A model generated the notes under the pieces. It was given only the letters and a program-made list of their open reading frames with translations, was not told the DNA's origin and searched no databases. A program made the position numbers and the translations under genes. Below are positions 44,104-55,080 of a DNA stretch of 64,000 bases, piece by piece; position 1 is the stretch's first letter; each line of letters starts with the position of its first letter. The stretch is from Niastella populi (GTDB lineage: Bacteria; Bacteroidota; Bacteroidia; Chitinophagales; Chitinophagaceae): NCBI RefSeq assembly GCF_002078015.1, contig NZ_LWBP01000200.1, positions 25,339-89,338 of the forward strand, read 5' to 3'.

Positions 44104-46716
44104 TTATTTTACCCGCTCGGGCGTTTCGTTCCTGAACACCACTACTCCATCAAATACGTCAACCATCACCGGTTTAGATTTATCGATGTCTGCTGCAAGG
44201 ATCTTTCTACTAAGCGGATTAACGATCTCCTTCTGGATCAACCGTTTCAACGGCCGGGCGCCAAACTGTATATCGAATCCCTGCTCGGCCAGGTATTCCA
44301 GGGCATAATTGCTGAACCGCAGATCGATGCCATTTTCCGCCACCTGTTTTTTCAGACCGTTCAACTGGATCTGTACAATACCCATGATCTCTTTCTTCAA
44401 CAGTGGCTGGAACATGATCACTTCATCGACCCGGTTCAGGAACTCGGGCCTGATGGTTTGCCGCAGCAGGTTCATTACTTCCACTTTAGCCCGCTCCGCA
44501 GCCTTGTCCACATCCTGTTCCTTTACATCTTCAAACGCTTCCTGGATCAAATGGCTACCAATATTGCTGGTCATAATGATGATGGTGTTTTTGAAATTCA
44601 CCATCCTGCCCTTGGCATCGGTCAACCGGCCATCGTCAAGCACCTGCAACAATACATTCCATACATCGGGATGGGCCTTTTCAATTTCATCGAGCAGTAC
44701 CACACTGTATGGTTTACGGCGAACCGCTTCGGTCAATTGCCCTCCTTCTTCATACCCCACATAACCCGGAGGCGCGCCCACCAGGCGGCTTACCGTATGT
44801 TTTTCCTGGTATTCGCTCATGTCAATACGGGTCATCATGCTCTCATCATCGAACAGGTAATCGGCCAGGGCTTTTGCCAGCTCTGTTTTACCCACACCGG
44901 TGGTTCCCAGAAATATAAATGAACCGATCGGCTTTTTGGGATCATGCAGTCCCGCCCTGCTTCTGCGAATTGCATCGGCCACGGCTGTTATCGCCTCATC
45001 CTGTCCTACCACCCGCTCGTGCAGCTTTTCTTCCAGGTGCAGCAATTTCTCTTTATCGCTCTGCAGCATGCGGCTTACCGGAATACCGGTCGACTTTGCA
45101 ATTGTCTCCGCAATATCTTCTGCATCCACTTCTTCCTTCATCAACCGTTTGTTCTCGCTTATGGCATTCAGCTGCGCTGAATACTCATTGATCACTCGTT
45201 CCTGTTCTTTTATCTTGCCATACCTGATCTCAGCCACGGTACCGTAATCGCCGTTCCGTTCGGCTTTTTCAGCCTGCAATTTCAACTGCTCCACTTCGGC
45301 CTTTGCATTCTGCACTTTATCAACCAGTTCTTTTTCTTCCTGCCATTTCGCTTTCAACGTATCGCGCTCTACGCTCAGGTTGGCGATCTCCGTATTCAGG
45401 GCTTTCAGCTTATCCTCGTCGTTCTCCCGTTTTATCGCTTCACGTTCGATCTCCAGCTGGCGGATCTGCCGTACCAGTTGATCCAGCTCTTCGGGCATGG
45501 AGTTCATCTCCAGCCGCAGCTTCGCCGCTGCTTCATCTATCAGGTCAATTGCCTTATCGGGCAGGAACCGGTCGGTAATATACCGGCTCGACAGTTCCAC
45601 CGCCGAAATAATGGCTTCGTCTTTTATACGAACATGATGGTGCGTTTCATAACGGTCTTTCAACCCGCGCAGAATGGAGATGGCATCCTCAACCGATGGT
45701 TCATCTATCATTACTTTCTGGAACCGGCGTTCAAGGGCTTTGTCTTTTTCAAAGAATTTCTGGTATTCATTCAGCGTGGTGGCGCCAATGGCACGCAATT
45801 CACCACGAGCCAGTGCAGGCTTCAGGATGTTCGCCGCATCCATGGCCCCTTCACCACCACCGGCCCCTACCAGGGTATGAATTTCATCGATGAATAAAAT
45901 GATCTCGCCATTGCTGTCGGTCACTTCTTTTACAACCCCTTTCAGCCTTTCTTCAAACTCACCCTTATATTTGGCGCCGGCGATCAGCTGGCCCATATCG
46001 AGTGCATAGATCACTTTTGTTTTCAGGTTCTCGGGTACATCACCATTTACTATACGATGGGCAATGCCTTCGGCAATGGCGGTTTTACCCACCCCCGGTT
46101 CACCCACCAGAATGGGGTTGTTCTTTGTTCGGCGCGAAAGGATATGGAGTGTTCTTCGTATTTCTTCATCACGGCCGATAACCGGGTCGAGCTTGCCGGC
46201 ACGCGCGAGGTCGTTCAGGTTGCGGGCATACTTATTAAGCGCATTGAACTGCGTTTCCTGGGTTTGCGATTGTACGGTTCCCCCTTTACGTAATTCCTTA
46301 ATAGCGGCCACCAGGCCTTTCTCGCTTAATCCCGCTTCTTTCAGCAAACGGGCCGTAGAATCGTTGCCCTGCACAATGGCCAGCAACAGGTGTTCGGCCG
46401 TAATAAATTCATCGCCAAACTCCTTCAGCGTAGCACCGGCCCGCAAAATCACGTTGTTCGTTTCCCGGCTAACCATCTGCGCCGCATCGCCGCTTGTTTT
46501 AGGCAGTTTACCGATCGACTCCTGTAATTTGTTTTCGAGGAGATTCACGGTAACATTGTTCTTTTTTAAAAGATATTCAACCGGAGAATCTTCCTGTTCA
46601 AGCAAAGCTTTCAACACATGTTCCGTTTCAATATTCGGACTTTGTGAATTAAACGCTAATTGTTGCGCCTGTTGAAACGCTTCTGCTGCCTTTATGGTAA
46701 AATTTCCTAAGTTCAT
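44104..46716 (-). CDS. clpB: ATP-dependent disaggregase ClpB
   Basis: 870 residues, full length. Hexameric AAA+ machine that rescues aggregated proteins with DnaK. Clp N domain (about 1-145), first AAA+ module with GEPGVGKT (about 205) and Walker [14 protein letters not shown], coiled-coil M domain (about 410-530: [38 protein letters not shown]), second AAA+ module with [15 protein letters not shown] and [14 protein letters not shown], and C-terminal D2-small domain with [12 protein letters not shown]. Stress response gene; no CIRCE or heat-shock promoter was seen upstream, where a repeat array lies. Confidence 0.98.
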   Translation of the reverse strand: MNLGNFTIKAAEAFQQAQQLAFNSQSPNIETEHVLKALLEQEDSPVEYLLKKNNVTVNLLENKLQESIGKLPKTSGDAAQMVSRETNNVILRAGATLKEFGDEFITAEHLLLAIVQGNDSTARLLKEAGLSEKGLVAAIKELRKGGTVQSQTQETQFNALNKYARNLNDLARAGKLDPVIGRDEEIRRTLHILSRRTKNNPILVGEPGVGKTAIAEGIAHRIVNGDVPENLKTKVIYALDMGQLIAGAKYKGEFEERLKGVVKEVTDSNGEIILFIDEIHTLVGAGGGEGAMDAANILKPALARGELRAIGATTLNEYQKFFEKDKALERRFQKVMIDEPSVEDAISILRGLKDRYETHHHVRIKDEAIISAVELSSRYITDRFLPDKAIDLIDEAAAKLRLEMNSMPEELDQLVRQIRQLEIEREAIKRENDEDKLKALNTEIANLSVERDTLKAKWQEEKELVDKVQNAKAEVEQLKLQAEKAERNGDYGTVAEIRYGKIKEQERVINEYSAQLNAISENKRLMKEEVDAEDIAETIAKSTGIPVSRMLQSDKEKLLHLEEKLHERVVGQDEAITAVADAIRRSRAGLHDPKKPIGSFIFLGTTGVGKTELAKALADYLFDDESMMTRIDMSEYQEKHTVSRLVGAPPGYVGYEEGGQLTEAVRRKPYSVVLLDEIEKAHPDVWNVLLQVLDDGRLTDAKGRMVNFKNTIIIMTSNIGSHLIQEAFEDVKEQDVDKAAERAKVEVMNLLRQTIRPEFLNRVDEVIMFQPLLKKEIMGIVQIQLNGLKKQVAENGIDLRFSNYALEYLAEQGFDIQFGARPLKRLIQKEIVNPLSRKILAADIDKSKPVMVDVFDGVVVFRNETPERVK

Positions 46717-46762
46717 ATAATGCTAATTTGCTAATGTGATAATATGCTAATGTGATAATTAA
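46717..46762 (+). repeat. TGTGATAA/ATGCTAAT octamer array upstream of clpB
   Basis: ATGCTAAT, TTGCTAAT, GTGATAAT, ATGCTAAT, GTGATAAT units from 46723 to 46760, oriented toward the serine hydrolase gene. Confidence 0.8.
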
Positions 46763-46992
46763 AACCTCAATTCCGGGCCTCGCTACTTTATCAAAACCTA
46801 AAGAAATTCGAAAGCCTGGGAAGTCACTAATTAAATAGCGCCCTAATATTCGGTAACAGCCAAAGGGTTTCACCAACCATTTTAATATGTTCAACGTAAA
46901 AAAGAACATTCCGGTTTAACCCTGTGTCACCATTATTCAATTAATCTGTACATTACCTGCAAATCATAATCCAGGCCAAAATTTATGCATTT

Positions 46993-48045
46993 ATGTCATT
47001 AAAAACGAACCCTACCTGCCTCAGTTGCAGTCTTTTATCCGTGTTCCTGTTATTCTTTCAGTTTTGCTTCGCCCAACCCGACTTCAGCCAGGCCGATGCC
47101 CTGCTGCAAAAGAACCAGAAATTACTTGGCAATGGTGTAGTTGCCTTAATATATAAGGACGGGAAGGTGATCCACAGCAAAGAACTGGGTGAGTTCAATG
47201 CCAAAACAGCGGCGCCCATTGCCAGTTGCAGCAAATGGTTAACGGCCGCCCTCGTAATGATCTTTGTTGATGAAGGCAAAATAAAACTCGACGACCCGGT
47301 TAGTAAATACATTCCCATATTCGATAAGTACATGAAAAGTTATGTTACTATTCGCCAGTGCCTGGCGCATACTACCGGTATTGAAAATGATAAAGGCAAC
47401 CTGCTCAAAATGATGCAACGCGGCAAGTACATGAACCTTGAAGAAGTAGTGAACGCGATTGCCGCCAAAGAGATCTCGAACAACGCAGGCACAGAGTTTC
47501 ATTATGGCGCTATCGGCCCTAACATTGCCGGTCGCGTGATGGAAGTGGTGAGTAAAAAACCGTTCGACCGGCTTATTCAGGAGAAATTATTGCGGCCCCT
47601 GAAAATGAAGCAAACCAGTTTCGTGAACGAGAACGGGTTCGCGCCCAATCCCGCCGGCGGCGCGCGCAGCTCGGCAAATGATTATATCAACTTCCTTTCC
47701 ATGATCCTGAACAAAGGCGTGTTTGAAGGAAAACAGATCCTCAGCGCCCAGGCCATAGCGGAAATGCAAAAACCGCAGTTCACCAGCCTGCCGGTAAAGT
47801 TCACCCCCAAAATTGCTGAAGGCTGGCATTACGGGTTGGGCGAATGGATCCAGGAAGAAGATGCCAATGGCAACAGCATTGTGGTGAGTAGTCCGGGTTT
47901 GTTTGGCACCTGGCCATATGTTGATAAATGCCGCAATTACGCCGCCATCGTGTTAACGAAGTCGTTACTCGGTGAACAAAAGAAAGATATTATGATGGAG
48001 TTCAAAGCTGCGGTGGATGAAGCAGTAGGTCAATGTGCCAATTAG
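46993..48045 (+). CDS. Exported serine hydrolase (beta-lactamase class C/DD-peptidase-like)
   Basis: 350 residues. Signal peptide (about 1-27, FQFCFAQ). Serine hydrolase fold with nucleophile Ser78 in SxxK (APIASCSKW; Lys81), RQCLAHTTGIEND, a YGA at the place of the YxN motif (FHYGAIGPNIAG), and the C-terminal HYGLGEW that matches the HxG triad element. Closest to penicillin-binding-like esterases. Substrate unknown; peptidoglycan or ester compounds are possible. Upstream at 46763-46992 nothing was recognised. The stop (CAA TGT GCC AAT TAG) runs into an octamer array. Confidence 0.9.
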   Translation: MSLKTNPTCLSCSLLSVFLLFFQFCFAQPDFSQADALLQKNQKLLGNGVVALIYKDGKVIHSKELGEFNAKTAAPIASCSKWLTAALVMIFVDEGKIKLDDPVSKYIPIFDKYMKSYVTIRQCLAHTTGIENDKGNLLKMMQRGKYMNLEEVVNAIAAKEISNNAGTEFHYGAIGPNIAGRVMEVVSKKPFDRLIQEKLLRPLKMKQTSFVNENGFAPNPAGGARSSANDYINFLSMILNKGVFEGKQILSAQAIAEMQKPQFTSLPVKFTPKIAEGWHYGLGEWIQEEDANGNSIVVSSPGLFGTWPYVDKCRNYAAIVLTKSLLGEQKKDIMMEFKAAVDEAVGQCAN

Positions 48046-48186
48046 TTAATTTGCTAATGTGCTAATTGAATACAGGTTGAGTGAGTGCCGCGCGTGGGCA
48101 AAGATGTCTAAAGCGAGGAAACGGAAAACAGGACTGCAGAACTGGAAGAATTAGCACATGAGCTAATTAGCACATTATCACATTAA
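48046..48186. repeat. Inverted TGTGCTAA octamer arrays between convergent genes
   Basis: TTAATTTGCTAATGTGCTAATT (48047-48068) then GAATACAGG, and reverse words TTAGCACATGAGCTAATTAGC/ACATTATCACATTA (48150-48185). Confidence 0.87.
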
Positions 48187-48216
48187 AAAAGGGCATCCCG
48201 GTTACCCGGAACACCC
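48185..48216 (-). terminator. Rho-independent terminator of the T9SS cargo gene
   Basis: Minus strand GGGTGTTCCGG/CCGGGATGCCC paired with three wobbles around GTAA, then six T. Confidence 0.85.
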
Positions 48217-48262
48217 GTGTTCATCATCAGTCCTTATTCGTTAAAATGATATCAAAAAAGGG

Positions 48263-49606
48263 CTATGGTCTCAGCAGCATAGTACCCGATAATTTTTCTT
48301 TTCCATAGCGGAGCGTATAATGATACACGCCGGCCGGCAGCGAAGCGCCGTCAAATGAAACCGTGTAGTTGCCGGCCTCCAGCTGTTTATTCACCAACGT
48401 GCTTACTTCAACCCCCATATTGTTGAACACTTTCAGCATGGCCATACTGCCAACAGGCAACCGGAAGGCGATGCTCGTGTGGCCGCTGAACGGGTTGGGA
48501 TAGTTCTGAAGTGCCGCATTGCTACCGCTGTTATTAATTACGGTCAATTGCTTTGAGTAAATAAAGCCGCCGTCTGCATCTGTCATCTTCAACCGGTAAT
48601 ACATGTACCCGCTAAGTGGTGTGTTATCGGTATAGTTATATTGCGTGGTGGCCGATACGTTGTTTGATTTACCTGCTATGAACGCCATTTTATTCCAGCT
48701 GCTGCCATCGGCAGAACGTTCGGGCTCAAAACCGGCAAAACTTTCCTCCCCGGTAGTTGTCCATTGTAACATCACCCCATCGGCATTCGACCGCGCCGTG
48801 AACGATAACATGTGTACCGGCAATGGCACTGATGCGGCAGATAGACCGGCATTGGAAATAGCGGTAGCTATTGAAGAACCCGACGATAAAGTAAAAGCTG
48901 CCGCATTCGCAATACTGGCGGCTACGCTACCGGTGGCGCCGGCGCTTACATCGGCCGTAATAAAATAATAAGTACCGTTTATATCTATGTTCGAAGAAAA
49001 CCCATTGAACGTTACCGATGAGGCAAAATGTTTTGAGCTCAACTGCACATCAACGGCACTGCTGAATGTAGCATCGGCCGACCGCCATAATTTAACGGCT
49101 GTTATGCCGGAAGGCGTTCCGCCTAACTGCACCGTAGCCGCGGTAATGGCGCTTTCGGCGCCGGGGTCGAGGAAGAACCGGCCAATTGCATTATTATTTG
49201 TGCCCGGTACCGGCGCAGGAGCATTATAACCGCTGCCATTGGAAAAAGCAACCTGGTTGGTAACAGTGGGGGCAGCGACTGAGCCCATATCTGTATACCA
49301 CCCACTAATTGCGGGAGTAGCAGAAGAACTCGTATTACCATAATACGCCCAGTCAATATCTGAGGTATTCCAGATCATCCAGATATTCATGCTCATATTC
49401 CACAAATCATTACGATATTCAATGCGATAAGATCCTTTGGTATAATATGGCCTGCTATTCGACATTCCTGCATAAGTATAGGTACCATTAACGGCAGCGG
49501 TGCCTGCGCCGCTCACCGCAATGGTGTTCTGGCCATGGGCCAGGCCGGCGGTCAGCAGGCTCAAAAGAATACATATACATACATTAACAGTGTAACGGTT
49601 TTTCAT
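48263..49606 (-). CDS. Secreted T9SS cargo protein of unknown function
   Basis: 447 residues from ATG 49604-49606 (18 further codons to 49660 lie before the signal peptide MKNRYTVNVCICILLSLL). Signal cleavage near GLAHGQ. Residues about 25-150 carry several Tyr/Trp-rich strands (WNMSMNIWMIWNTSDIDWAYYG) and may be a ligand-binding beta sandwich. Then Ser/Ala-rich beta repeats with no homologue known to me, an Fn-III-like domain (about 275-365: SFTARSNADGVMLQWTTTGEES, FERSADG-like), and a type A T9SS sorting domain (YPNPFSGHTSIAFRLPVGS to LSGTMLLRP). Similar architecture to 22628-23806. Confidence 0.88.
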   Translation of the reverse strand: MKNRYTVNVCICILLSLLTAGLAHGQNTIAVSGAGTAAVNGTYTYAGMSNSRPYYTKGSYRIEYRNDLWNMSMNIWMIWNTSDIDWAYYGNTSSSATPAISGWYTDMGSVAAPTVTNQVAFSNGSGYNAPAPVPGTNNNAIGRFFLDPGAESAITAATVQLGGTPSGITAVKLWRSADATFSSAVDVQLSSKHFASSVTFNGFSSNIDINGTYYFITADVSAGATGSVAASIANAAAFTLSSGSSIATAISNAGLSAASVPLPVHMLSFTARSNADGVMLQWTTTGEESFAGFEPERSADGSSWNKMAFIAGKSNNVSATTQYNYTDNTPLSGYMYYRLKMTDADGGFIYSKQLTVINNSGSNAALQNYPNPFSGHTSIAFRLPVGSMAMLKVFNNMGVEVSTLVNKQLEAGNYTVSFDGASLPAGVYHYTLRYGKEKLSGTMLLRP

Positions 49607-49723
49607 ACAGCAGGTTTGGATTTGATAGTGATTCGAAAAGTAAATACAATAAATAACCAACTGGAATAACTGACATTACAATTATTTCAAATACGCAAAA
49701 CCACCTAAAGCGGGTAGTAAGTT

Positions 49724-50180
49724 TTTTAAAAAGGCATAGAGGCATAGAGGCAACGAGGCATAAGGGCAACGGGGCAACGAGGAATACAGAATACAGCTGC
49801 ATGCGGTAGTTGACAAGTTAACAAGTTGACGGGTTGACAAGGGAAATACAGAATACAGCTGCACGCCGCAAGCTATAAGCCAAATACAAATACAGGCTCC
49901 AGGCTGCAAGCTTCCAGCCTCACGCTGCAAGCGAATACAGAATACAGCCTAAAGCCTAAAGAGAAGCCAGCAAATAGTTATGAGCCTCGAACAGAAGAAC
50001 CATAAACTATAAACCAAAAACCATAAACATTTCTCGCGAGCTCCGAATGAAAGAACCACAAACGACAAACAACAAACCACAAACTAAGAACTAGCGAGGT
50101 TCGCAATTACTTTCGAGTTTCGAACTAAAGAACCAAAAACCATAAACCATAAACCATAAACTATAAACAACAAAAGTCCC
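49724..50180 (-). repeat. Large mosaic of GGCAACGA, GTTGACAA, GCTGCAA and AACCATA arrays
   Basis: Order on the plus strand: GGCATAGA/GGCAACGA octamers (49732-49785), GAATACAGAATACAGCTGC, GTTGACAA/GTTAACAA octamers (49810-49840), GAATACA and GCTGCAA heptamers (49842-49965), CAGCAAATAGTTATGAGCC, AACCATA/AACTATA heptamers (49985-50030, 50055-50090, 50125-50175). Four word families abut without unique sequence. Confidence 0.9.
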
Positions 50181-50223
50181 GGCCCGGTTCTTGCTACTAT
50201 TTTATTACCTAACTTCTTTACTT

Positions 50224-50517
50224 ATGAAAGCGCTCTCCATCCTGTGCATTTTATGCATACCGCTGCTACCCTCCTGTACTACGCTTAGCCCTGAACATAT
50301 TAAGGACCACCAATGGTTGTATGGCGAAGGCTACCGCATTGGCGATCAACTGCAGTTCGATAATAAAAACTTTAGTTTCAACGGCGATACCATCCTGAAA
50401 CGCAATGTGCCCGTTGCCGTGGTAGTGATGACTTCGGGCGATCTGATAGGCAGTAATAACATCATTACGATTCAATCACTTGCTACGGGCGAAGAAGGGA
50501 TGTATCATGAGAAATGA
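50224..50517 (+). CDS. Small lipoprotein, function unknown
   Basis: 97 residues from ATG 50224 (11 upstream codons of the frame belong to the gap). Lipoprotein signal MKALSILCILCIPLLPSC with lipidated Cys18. The mature part has WLYGEGYRIGDQLQF and VPVAVVVMTSGDLIGSNNIITIQSL, a small beta domain. It is an isolated gene between two repeat mosaics and its stop codon lies at the edge of the next one. No family recognised. Confidence 0.7.
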   Translation: MKALSILCILCIPLLPSCTTLSPEHIKDHQWLYGEGYRIGDQLQFDNKNFSFNGDTILKRNVPVAVVVMTSGDLIGSNNIITIQSLATGEEGMYHEK

Positions 50518-50780
50518 ATACAGCTGCAAGCTGCAAGCTATAAGCCGCAAGCGAATACAAAATACAGCCTAAGCTGAAAGGCGAAAGCCTAAAGCAAATA
50601 CAGAATACAGCTGCACGCTGCAAGCAAATACAGCTTAAAGTCAAGGCGTAGAGGCATAAAGGCAACGAGGAAATACATACAGTCTAAAGCTGAAAGCCAA
50701 AAGAGAGGCCAGCAAATAGTTACGAGCCTGGAATAAAAGAACCACAAACAACAAACAACAAACCACAAACCAATAACAGC
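50515..50780 (-). repeat. GCTGCAA/GCTATAA heptamers, GGCATAAA octamers and AACCACA heptamers
   Basis: GAATACAGCTGCAAGCTGC, then GCTATAA, GCCGCAA, GCCTAAA, GGCGAAA (50518-50640), GGCGTAGA/GGCATAAA/GGCAACGA (50644-50672), more GCTGAAA words, CCAGCAAATAGTTACGAG, AACCACA/AACAACA (50738-50775). Same order of modules as 49855-50060. The stretch to 50897 shows nothing else. Confidence 0.88.
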
Positions 50781-50897
50781 GACGTCAGCCATTAGTTTTG
50801 ACTATAAACTATTATTAACAATTCACCTGTTGCAAAAGCAAACAGTTATTCTTATATTTAAGATAACAGCTATATTTCGTAACCTGACCGTACTCTT

Positions 50898-51473
50898 ATG
50901 AAAGTGATATCTTATATGGTACCAGTGGTGATGCTATTATTGTCGTTCCTGTATAACAACAATCCCTTTATAGTTAAAGAGGAAGCGCAACAGGCGTTTC
51001 AACTGATCAATACGATCAGAAGCAGCCCCGAAAAATATTATAAGGAACTACAGCTCAGTTCGAAACTACGCATCACCAGAACGCCCCTGCGCTGGAACGA
51101 TACCCTTGCCCGCGTAGCCGAAGCCAAAGCCCTCGATATGGCCAAACGTAATTACTTCAACCACGTTAATCCCGATGGCTATGGCATCAACTTCTTCATA
51201 AACCAAAGCGGTTATAAGCTCAATACCGACTGGTTGAAAGATAAAAAGGAGAATTTCTTTGAATCCATCGCCTCCGGTCACGATTCGGGCATAGCTGCAG
51301 TAAAATCGCTGATCATCGATGAAGGCGACGCCACCAAAGGCCACCGCAATCATTTGCTCGGTGTTACCGACTGGGACGCCTCGCTGTATGATATCGGTAT
51401 CGGTTTTGTCAAAAGCGATGGCGGCGACTATCAATCCTATATCTGTATCATAATAGCCAAACACAACTGGTAG
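50898..51473 (+). CDS. CAP/SCP-like domain protein
   Basis: 191 residues. N-terminal hydrophobic segment (about 1-20) acts as signal or anchor. The CAP domain has FQLINTIRSSPEKYY, LRWNDTLARVAEAKALDMAKRNYFNHVNPDGYGINFFINQSGY (the conserved His-Glu pair in ARVAEAKALDM and NYFNHVN), ENFFESIASG, and GHRNHLLG near the end with SYICIIIAKHNW. CAP proteins are extracellular; bacterial roles are unclear. Confidence 0.92.
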   Translation: MKVISYMVPVVMLLLSFLYNNNPFIVKEEAQQAFQLINTIRSSPEKYYKELQLSSKLRITRTPLRWNDTLARVAEAKALDMAKRNYFNHVNPDGYGINFFINQSGYKLNTDWLKDKKENFFESIASGHDSGIAAVKSLIIDEGDATKGHRNHLLGVTDWDASLYDIGIGFVKSDGGDYQSYICIIIAKHNW

Positions 51474-51516
51474 CAATAAAAAAAGCCTGAAAAAAGAACA
51501 TGCTCTTTTCAGACTT
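51474..51516. terminator. Terminator between CAP gene and symporter gene
   Basis: CTGAAAAAAGA/TCTTTTCAG hairpin (51487-51511), A-run on the left for the minus-strand gene, CTTTTCC on the right. Confidence 0.65.
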
Positions 51517-51542
51517 TTCCCATTCAGGATAGTGTACTTCCA

Positions 51543-53297
51543 CTAACCTCTGAAATATAAATAGGCGGTCAAAATAAGCGCAATTACCAGCAGCGACATC
51601 ACCACATCTCCCTTTGTCCAACTGGCCCGGGTAGCTTTTTTATCTTCCTCTGTTCTGGTAGCCATTGTCAACCCGCTGATCCGGGCATAATCGGGCTGCT
51701 TACCGGCATAGCTAACGGCGATCATTACGATGATACATACGATCGTTATCAACAGGCTGTAATACTGGAAGAATATATTGTTTACAACCCACAGAAAGGA
51801 GCCTTCGGTATAGGAGAAACCGCTGAATAATTTTACGGGTGTGTCTACGGCAAGCCGGAACAGTCCCATGGCAAACCCGGTTATGAGGGTGGCGAGGCAA
51901 CCGGCAGAATTCAACCGTTTCATGAAGATGCCGAAGAAGAACACGACAAATATGGGCGGCGCCAGGTAGGCCTGAATGCCCTGCAGATAATCATACAATC
52001 CTTTCCCGCCCCTGATCACGGGGATCCACAGTAAACCGATGACCACCATAATGGCGGTTGCCACCCGCCCGATCCAAACCAATTGATTTTGGGTGGCATT
52101 CGGCCTGAAACGCGAATAAAAATCCATGGTAAATAAAGTAGAAGACGCATTGAATACGCCTGCCAGGGAACTCATGAGGGCGGCAAGCAGGCCGGCCACC
52201 ACGATGCCACGCACGCCTACAGGCAATACGTTCACCACTAACAGCGGAAACGCCTGTTGGGCATTATCGCGGATCACGTTACCCTGCGCATCGATCAGCG
52301 CATTTTGCAGGGCGGCGTTCCCCCCCGTTTTTGCCAGTGCAAAACATATGATACCGGGAACGATAAAAATGAAAACCGGCAACAGCTTCAGCAGCGCCGC
52401 AAAAATAGTTCCCCTTCTTGCCTGGCGTTCATTAAGGGCGCCCAGCGTTCGTTGTACAATATACTGGTCGGTACACCAGTACCACAACCCAATGATGGGG
52501 GCGCAAAGCAGCATGCCCAGCCAGGGATAGTTGTCGTTGAAATACCAGGCAAGGCGCCCCGATTCCCTTACCGGCGCCCAGGTACTTTCCATATTGGCGG
52601 GCACCATCGGCTTCCACAGGTTGAACATTTCAGTTCCTGCTATTTCCTTCAGCCTGTCCCAGCCGCCCAGCGCTTCCAGACCGAACCAGGTCACCATTAA
52701 TGAACCGATTATTAAAACAACGGTTTGTATCGCTTCGGTGTAAGCAACGGCCCGTAACCCGCCGATGATCGTGTACACGCCGGTGAGCAGGATCACCAGG
52801 ATGGACCCTATCCAGAAACTGTCGAGCCCAAATACGTTTATATCGGGCAGCAGCACACTGAACACGATACCACCGGCAAATATCCCCACCGCAATTTTTG
52901 TCAATACATAAGCTATCAGCGAGATAACCGAAAGCACCGTACGCGCCGCAGGTGAAAACCGCCTTTCGAGGAATTCCGGCATCGTATATACCATCGATCG
53001 CATATAAAAGGGCACCATTACCCAACCGAGCACCAGTAAACACCAGGCATGCAGTTCATAATGGGCCAGGGCCACCCCATCGGTTGCGCCCGAACCGGCC
53101 AGCCCTACCAGGTGCTCCGATCCGATATTGGAGGCGAAAATAGATGCACCAATGATGAACCAGCCCAAATGCCGGCCGGCCAAAAAATAATCTTCCGCAG
53201 AATCTTTCTTCTGTTTCATCGCCCACCACGATATACCTGCAATAACGGCGAAATAAATAAATACAACAATCCAGTCGATCCCTGTAATAAAATTCAT
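51543..53297 (-). CDS. Sodium/sugar symporter (SSS family, SGLT-like)
   Basis: 584 residues with about 14 membrane helices. AEDYFLAGRHLGWFIIGASIFASNIGSEHLVGLAGSG and the FASNIGSEH signature belong to SGLT-like sodium:solute symporters. Further WWAMKQKKDS at the start, WYWCTDQYIVQRTLGA and AGLLAALMSSLAGVFNASSTLFTMD (sodium-site region) in the middle. It is last in the xylB-xylA-symporter order and so most likely imports xylose; the sugar is inferred from context. No terminator separates it from xylA, only a 259-bp gap with a TCAAC octamer array. Confidence 0.9.
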   Translation of the reverse strand: MNFITGIDWIVVFIYFAVIAGISWWAMKQKKDSAEDYFLAGRHLGWFIIGASIFASNIGSEHLVGLAGSGATDGVALAHYELHAWCLLVLGWVMVPFYMRSMVYTMPEFLERRFSPAARTVLSVISLIAYVLTKIAVGIFAGGIVFSVLLPDINVFGLDSFWIGSILVILLTGVYTIIGGLRAVAYTEAIQTVVLIIGSLMVTWFGLEALGGWDRLKEIAGTEMFNLWKPMVPANMESTWAPVRESGRLAWYFNDNYPWLGMLLCAPIIGLWYWCTDQYIVQRTLGALNERQARRGTIFAALLKLLPVFIFIVPGIICFALAKTGGNAALQNALIDAQGNVIRDNAQQAFPLLVVNVLPVGVRGIVVAGLLAALMSSLAGVFNASSTLFTMDFYSRFRPNATQNQLVWIGRVATAIMVVIGLLWIPVIRGGKGLYDYLQGIQAYLAPPIFVVFFFGIFMKRLNSAGCLATLITGFAMGLFRLAVDTPVKLFSGFSYTEGSFLWVVNNIFFQYYSLLITIVCIIVMIAVSYAGKQPDYARISGLTMATRTEEDKKATRASWTKGDVVMSLLVIALILTAYLYFRG

Positions 53298-53384
53298 ATG
53301 GCAAGCGGTTTAGTTTAAGTTTTACAATCGTTTTGTTTATGTTGATCCTGTAGATATGGATTTTTTGGAGACATGTAAAAACGA

Positions 53385-53556
53385 AAACAGGAAGTAAGAG
53401 ATCTGAAGTACGAAGTTTTCGATTTTTGAAACTAATAACTAATTCCAAGCTCTTTCTTCTTACCGCTTATCTCCTGCTTCCTGTTTATATATTACTCCTG
53501 ATGAAAAGCCAGTTACCCCGTCAACACGTCAACTTGTTAACTCGTCAACTGTTACC
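53385..53556. repeat. GAAGTAC heptamers and TCAACTTG octamers before the symporter
   Basis: GAAGTAA/GATCTGAAGTACGAAGT words at 53391-53420, CTTCTTAC/CTGCTTCC words near 53448-53480 in reverse, and CGTCAACACGTCAACTTGTTAACTCGTCAACTG in 8-bp register at 53518-53551, just after the xylA stop. Confidence 0.7.
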
Positions 53557-54885
53557 CTAAATATACTGGTTGATAATATTCTCCAGCCACTCCTGTTTGC
53601 CGCTGATCATTTTAGGCTCGCCATTGGCTAATGCAAATTCGCGCAGGTCTTCGAGTTTCAGTAAACCGCCTTCAAAATCTTTTCCTTTACCGCTGTCGAA
53701 CGAAGCATAGCGGTCTTTACGGAATTTCAGGTAAGGCGACTTCTGCATTACTTTATCTGCGATCACCAGCGCACGGGCAAATGTATCCATACCGCCGATA
53801 TGTGCAATAAAGATATCTTCCAGGTCGGTTGAGTTACGACGCGTTTTGGCATCGAAGTTCACTCCACCGCCGGCAAAACCACCGGCTTCCAGGATAATGA
53901 GCATGCTTTCAACCAGTTCGTTCAGATCGATCGGGAACTGGTCGGTATCCCAGCCGTTCTGGTCATCACCGCGGTTGGCATCGATGCTGCCCAGCATGCC
54001 TGCATCGGCAGCCACCTGTAATTCGTGCTGGAAGGTATGTCCGGCCAATGTAGCATGGTTCACTTCTATATTCAGTTTAAAGTCTTTATCGAGACCGTAA
54101 TGCCGCAGGAAACCGATAACGGTGGCGCTGTCGTAATCGTATTGGTGTTTGGTAGGCTCGCAGGGTTTGGGTTCAATAAAGAACACACCCTTGAAACCCT
54201 GTTTGCGCGCATAGTCGCGGGCCATGGTAAGGAAGCGGGCAAGGTGATCGAGCTCACGTTTCATATTGGTGTTCAGCAGGCTCATATAACCCTCGCGGCC
54301 ACCCCAGAACACGTAGTTCTCACCACCAAGCGCAATGGTAGCATCCAGTGCATTTTTTACCTGCGTGCCCGCATACGCTACGGCGGCAAAATCGGGGTTG
54401 GTAGAAGCGCCGTTCATATATCGGGGGTTGCTGAACACATTGGCGGTTCCCCATAACAGTTTTACGCCGCTGGCATTTTGTTTTTGTTTTGCATAGTCAA
54501 CGATGGTTTGCAAACGGCTTTCATATTCTTTTATGTTGGCGCCTTCGTCAACCAGGTCAACATCGTGAAAACAATAGTAAGGAACACCCAGTTTGGTAAT
54601 GAACTCAAACGCGGCATCCATTTTATCTTTTGCGCGGCCTACGGCATCGGCGTTGGTATCCCAGGGAAAATGTTTTGTACCCGGACCAAAAGGATCGGCG
54701 CCGGTGTTGCAGAAGGTGTGCCAGTAGCATACCGCAAACCGTAAATGCTCCTGCATGGTTTTGCCGGCTACTACCTTGTTAGCATCATACCATTTAAAGG
54801 CCAGTGGATTGTCGCTCTCCACGCCTTCGTATTTGATGGAACCGATTCCCTTAAAGAATTCTTTTTCTCCAGTAACGATTTTCAT
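53557..54885 (-). CDS. xylA: Xylose isomerase
   Basis: 442 residues. Converts D-xylose to D-xylulose with two divalent metals. TIM barrel with [16 protein letters not shown] (catalytic His and metal Asp), [81 protein letters not shown]. Full length, group II type as in Bacteroidota. It follows xylB by 179 bp. Confidence 0.98.
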   Translation of the reverse strand: MKIVTGEKEFFKGIGSIKYEGVESDNPLAFKWYDANKVVAGKTMQEHLRFAVCYWHTFCNTGADPFGPGTKHFPWDTNADAVGRAKDKMDAAFEFITKLGVPYYCFHDVDLVDEGANIKEYESRLQTIVDYAKQKQNASGVKLLWGTANVFSNPRYMNGASTNPDFAAVAYAGTQVKNALDATIALGGENYVFWGGREGYMSLLNTNMKRELDHLARFLTMARDYARKQGFKGVFFIEPKPCEPTKHQYDYDSATVIGFLRHYGLDKDFKLNIEVNHATLAGHTFQHELQVAADAGMLGSIDANRGDDQNGWDTDQFPIDLNELVESMLIILEAGGFAGGGVNFDAKTRRNSTDLEDIFIAHIGGMDTFARALVIADKVMQKSPYLKFRKDRYASFDSGKGKDFEGGLLKLEDLREFALANGEPKMISGKQEWLENIINQYI

Positions 54886-54914
54886 ATGCGTTGTTTGTTA
54901 TTTTCTAAAGATTA

Positions 54915-55080
54915 ATTAATTGCAGGCTGAACGATTAATGCTGAACGCTTAAGGCTTAACGCTAAATACACCTATTAAGCTGCTTTGCGTTTTGCGTTCC
55001 GCGTTCTGCGTTTCGCTGTATTCCACTAGCACAACTTGTCCCGCTCTGTGGGATTATCGAATTATCACATTATCAAATTA
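54915..55080 (-). repeat. TGAACGC heptamers and octamer array with hairpin element copy 7
   Basis: TGAACGA/TGAACGC/TTAACGC (54927-54962) and the reverse words GCGTTTT/GCGTTCC/GCGTTCT/GCGTTTC (54985-55015). Then, on the minus strand, TGATAATTCGATAATCCCAC-AGA-GCGGG-ACAAGTTGTGC (55028-55062) fused to the xylB stop: TTGGATAATTTGATAATGTGA encodes the last residues DNLIM and the stop. Confidence 0.88.
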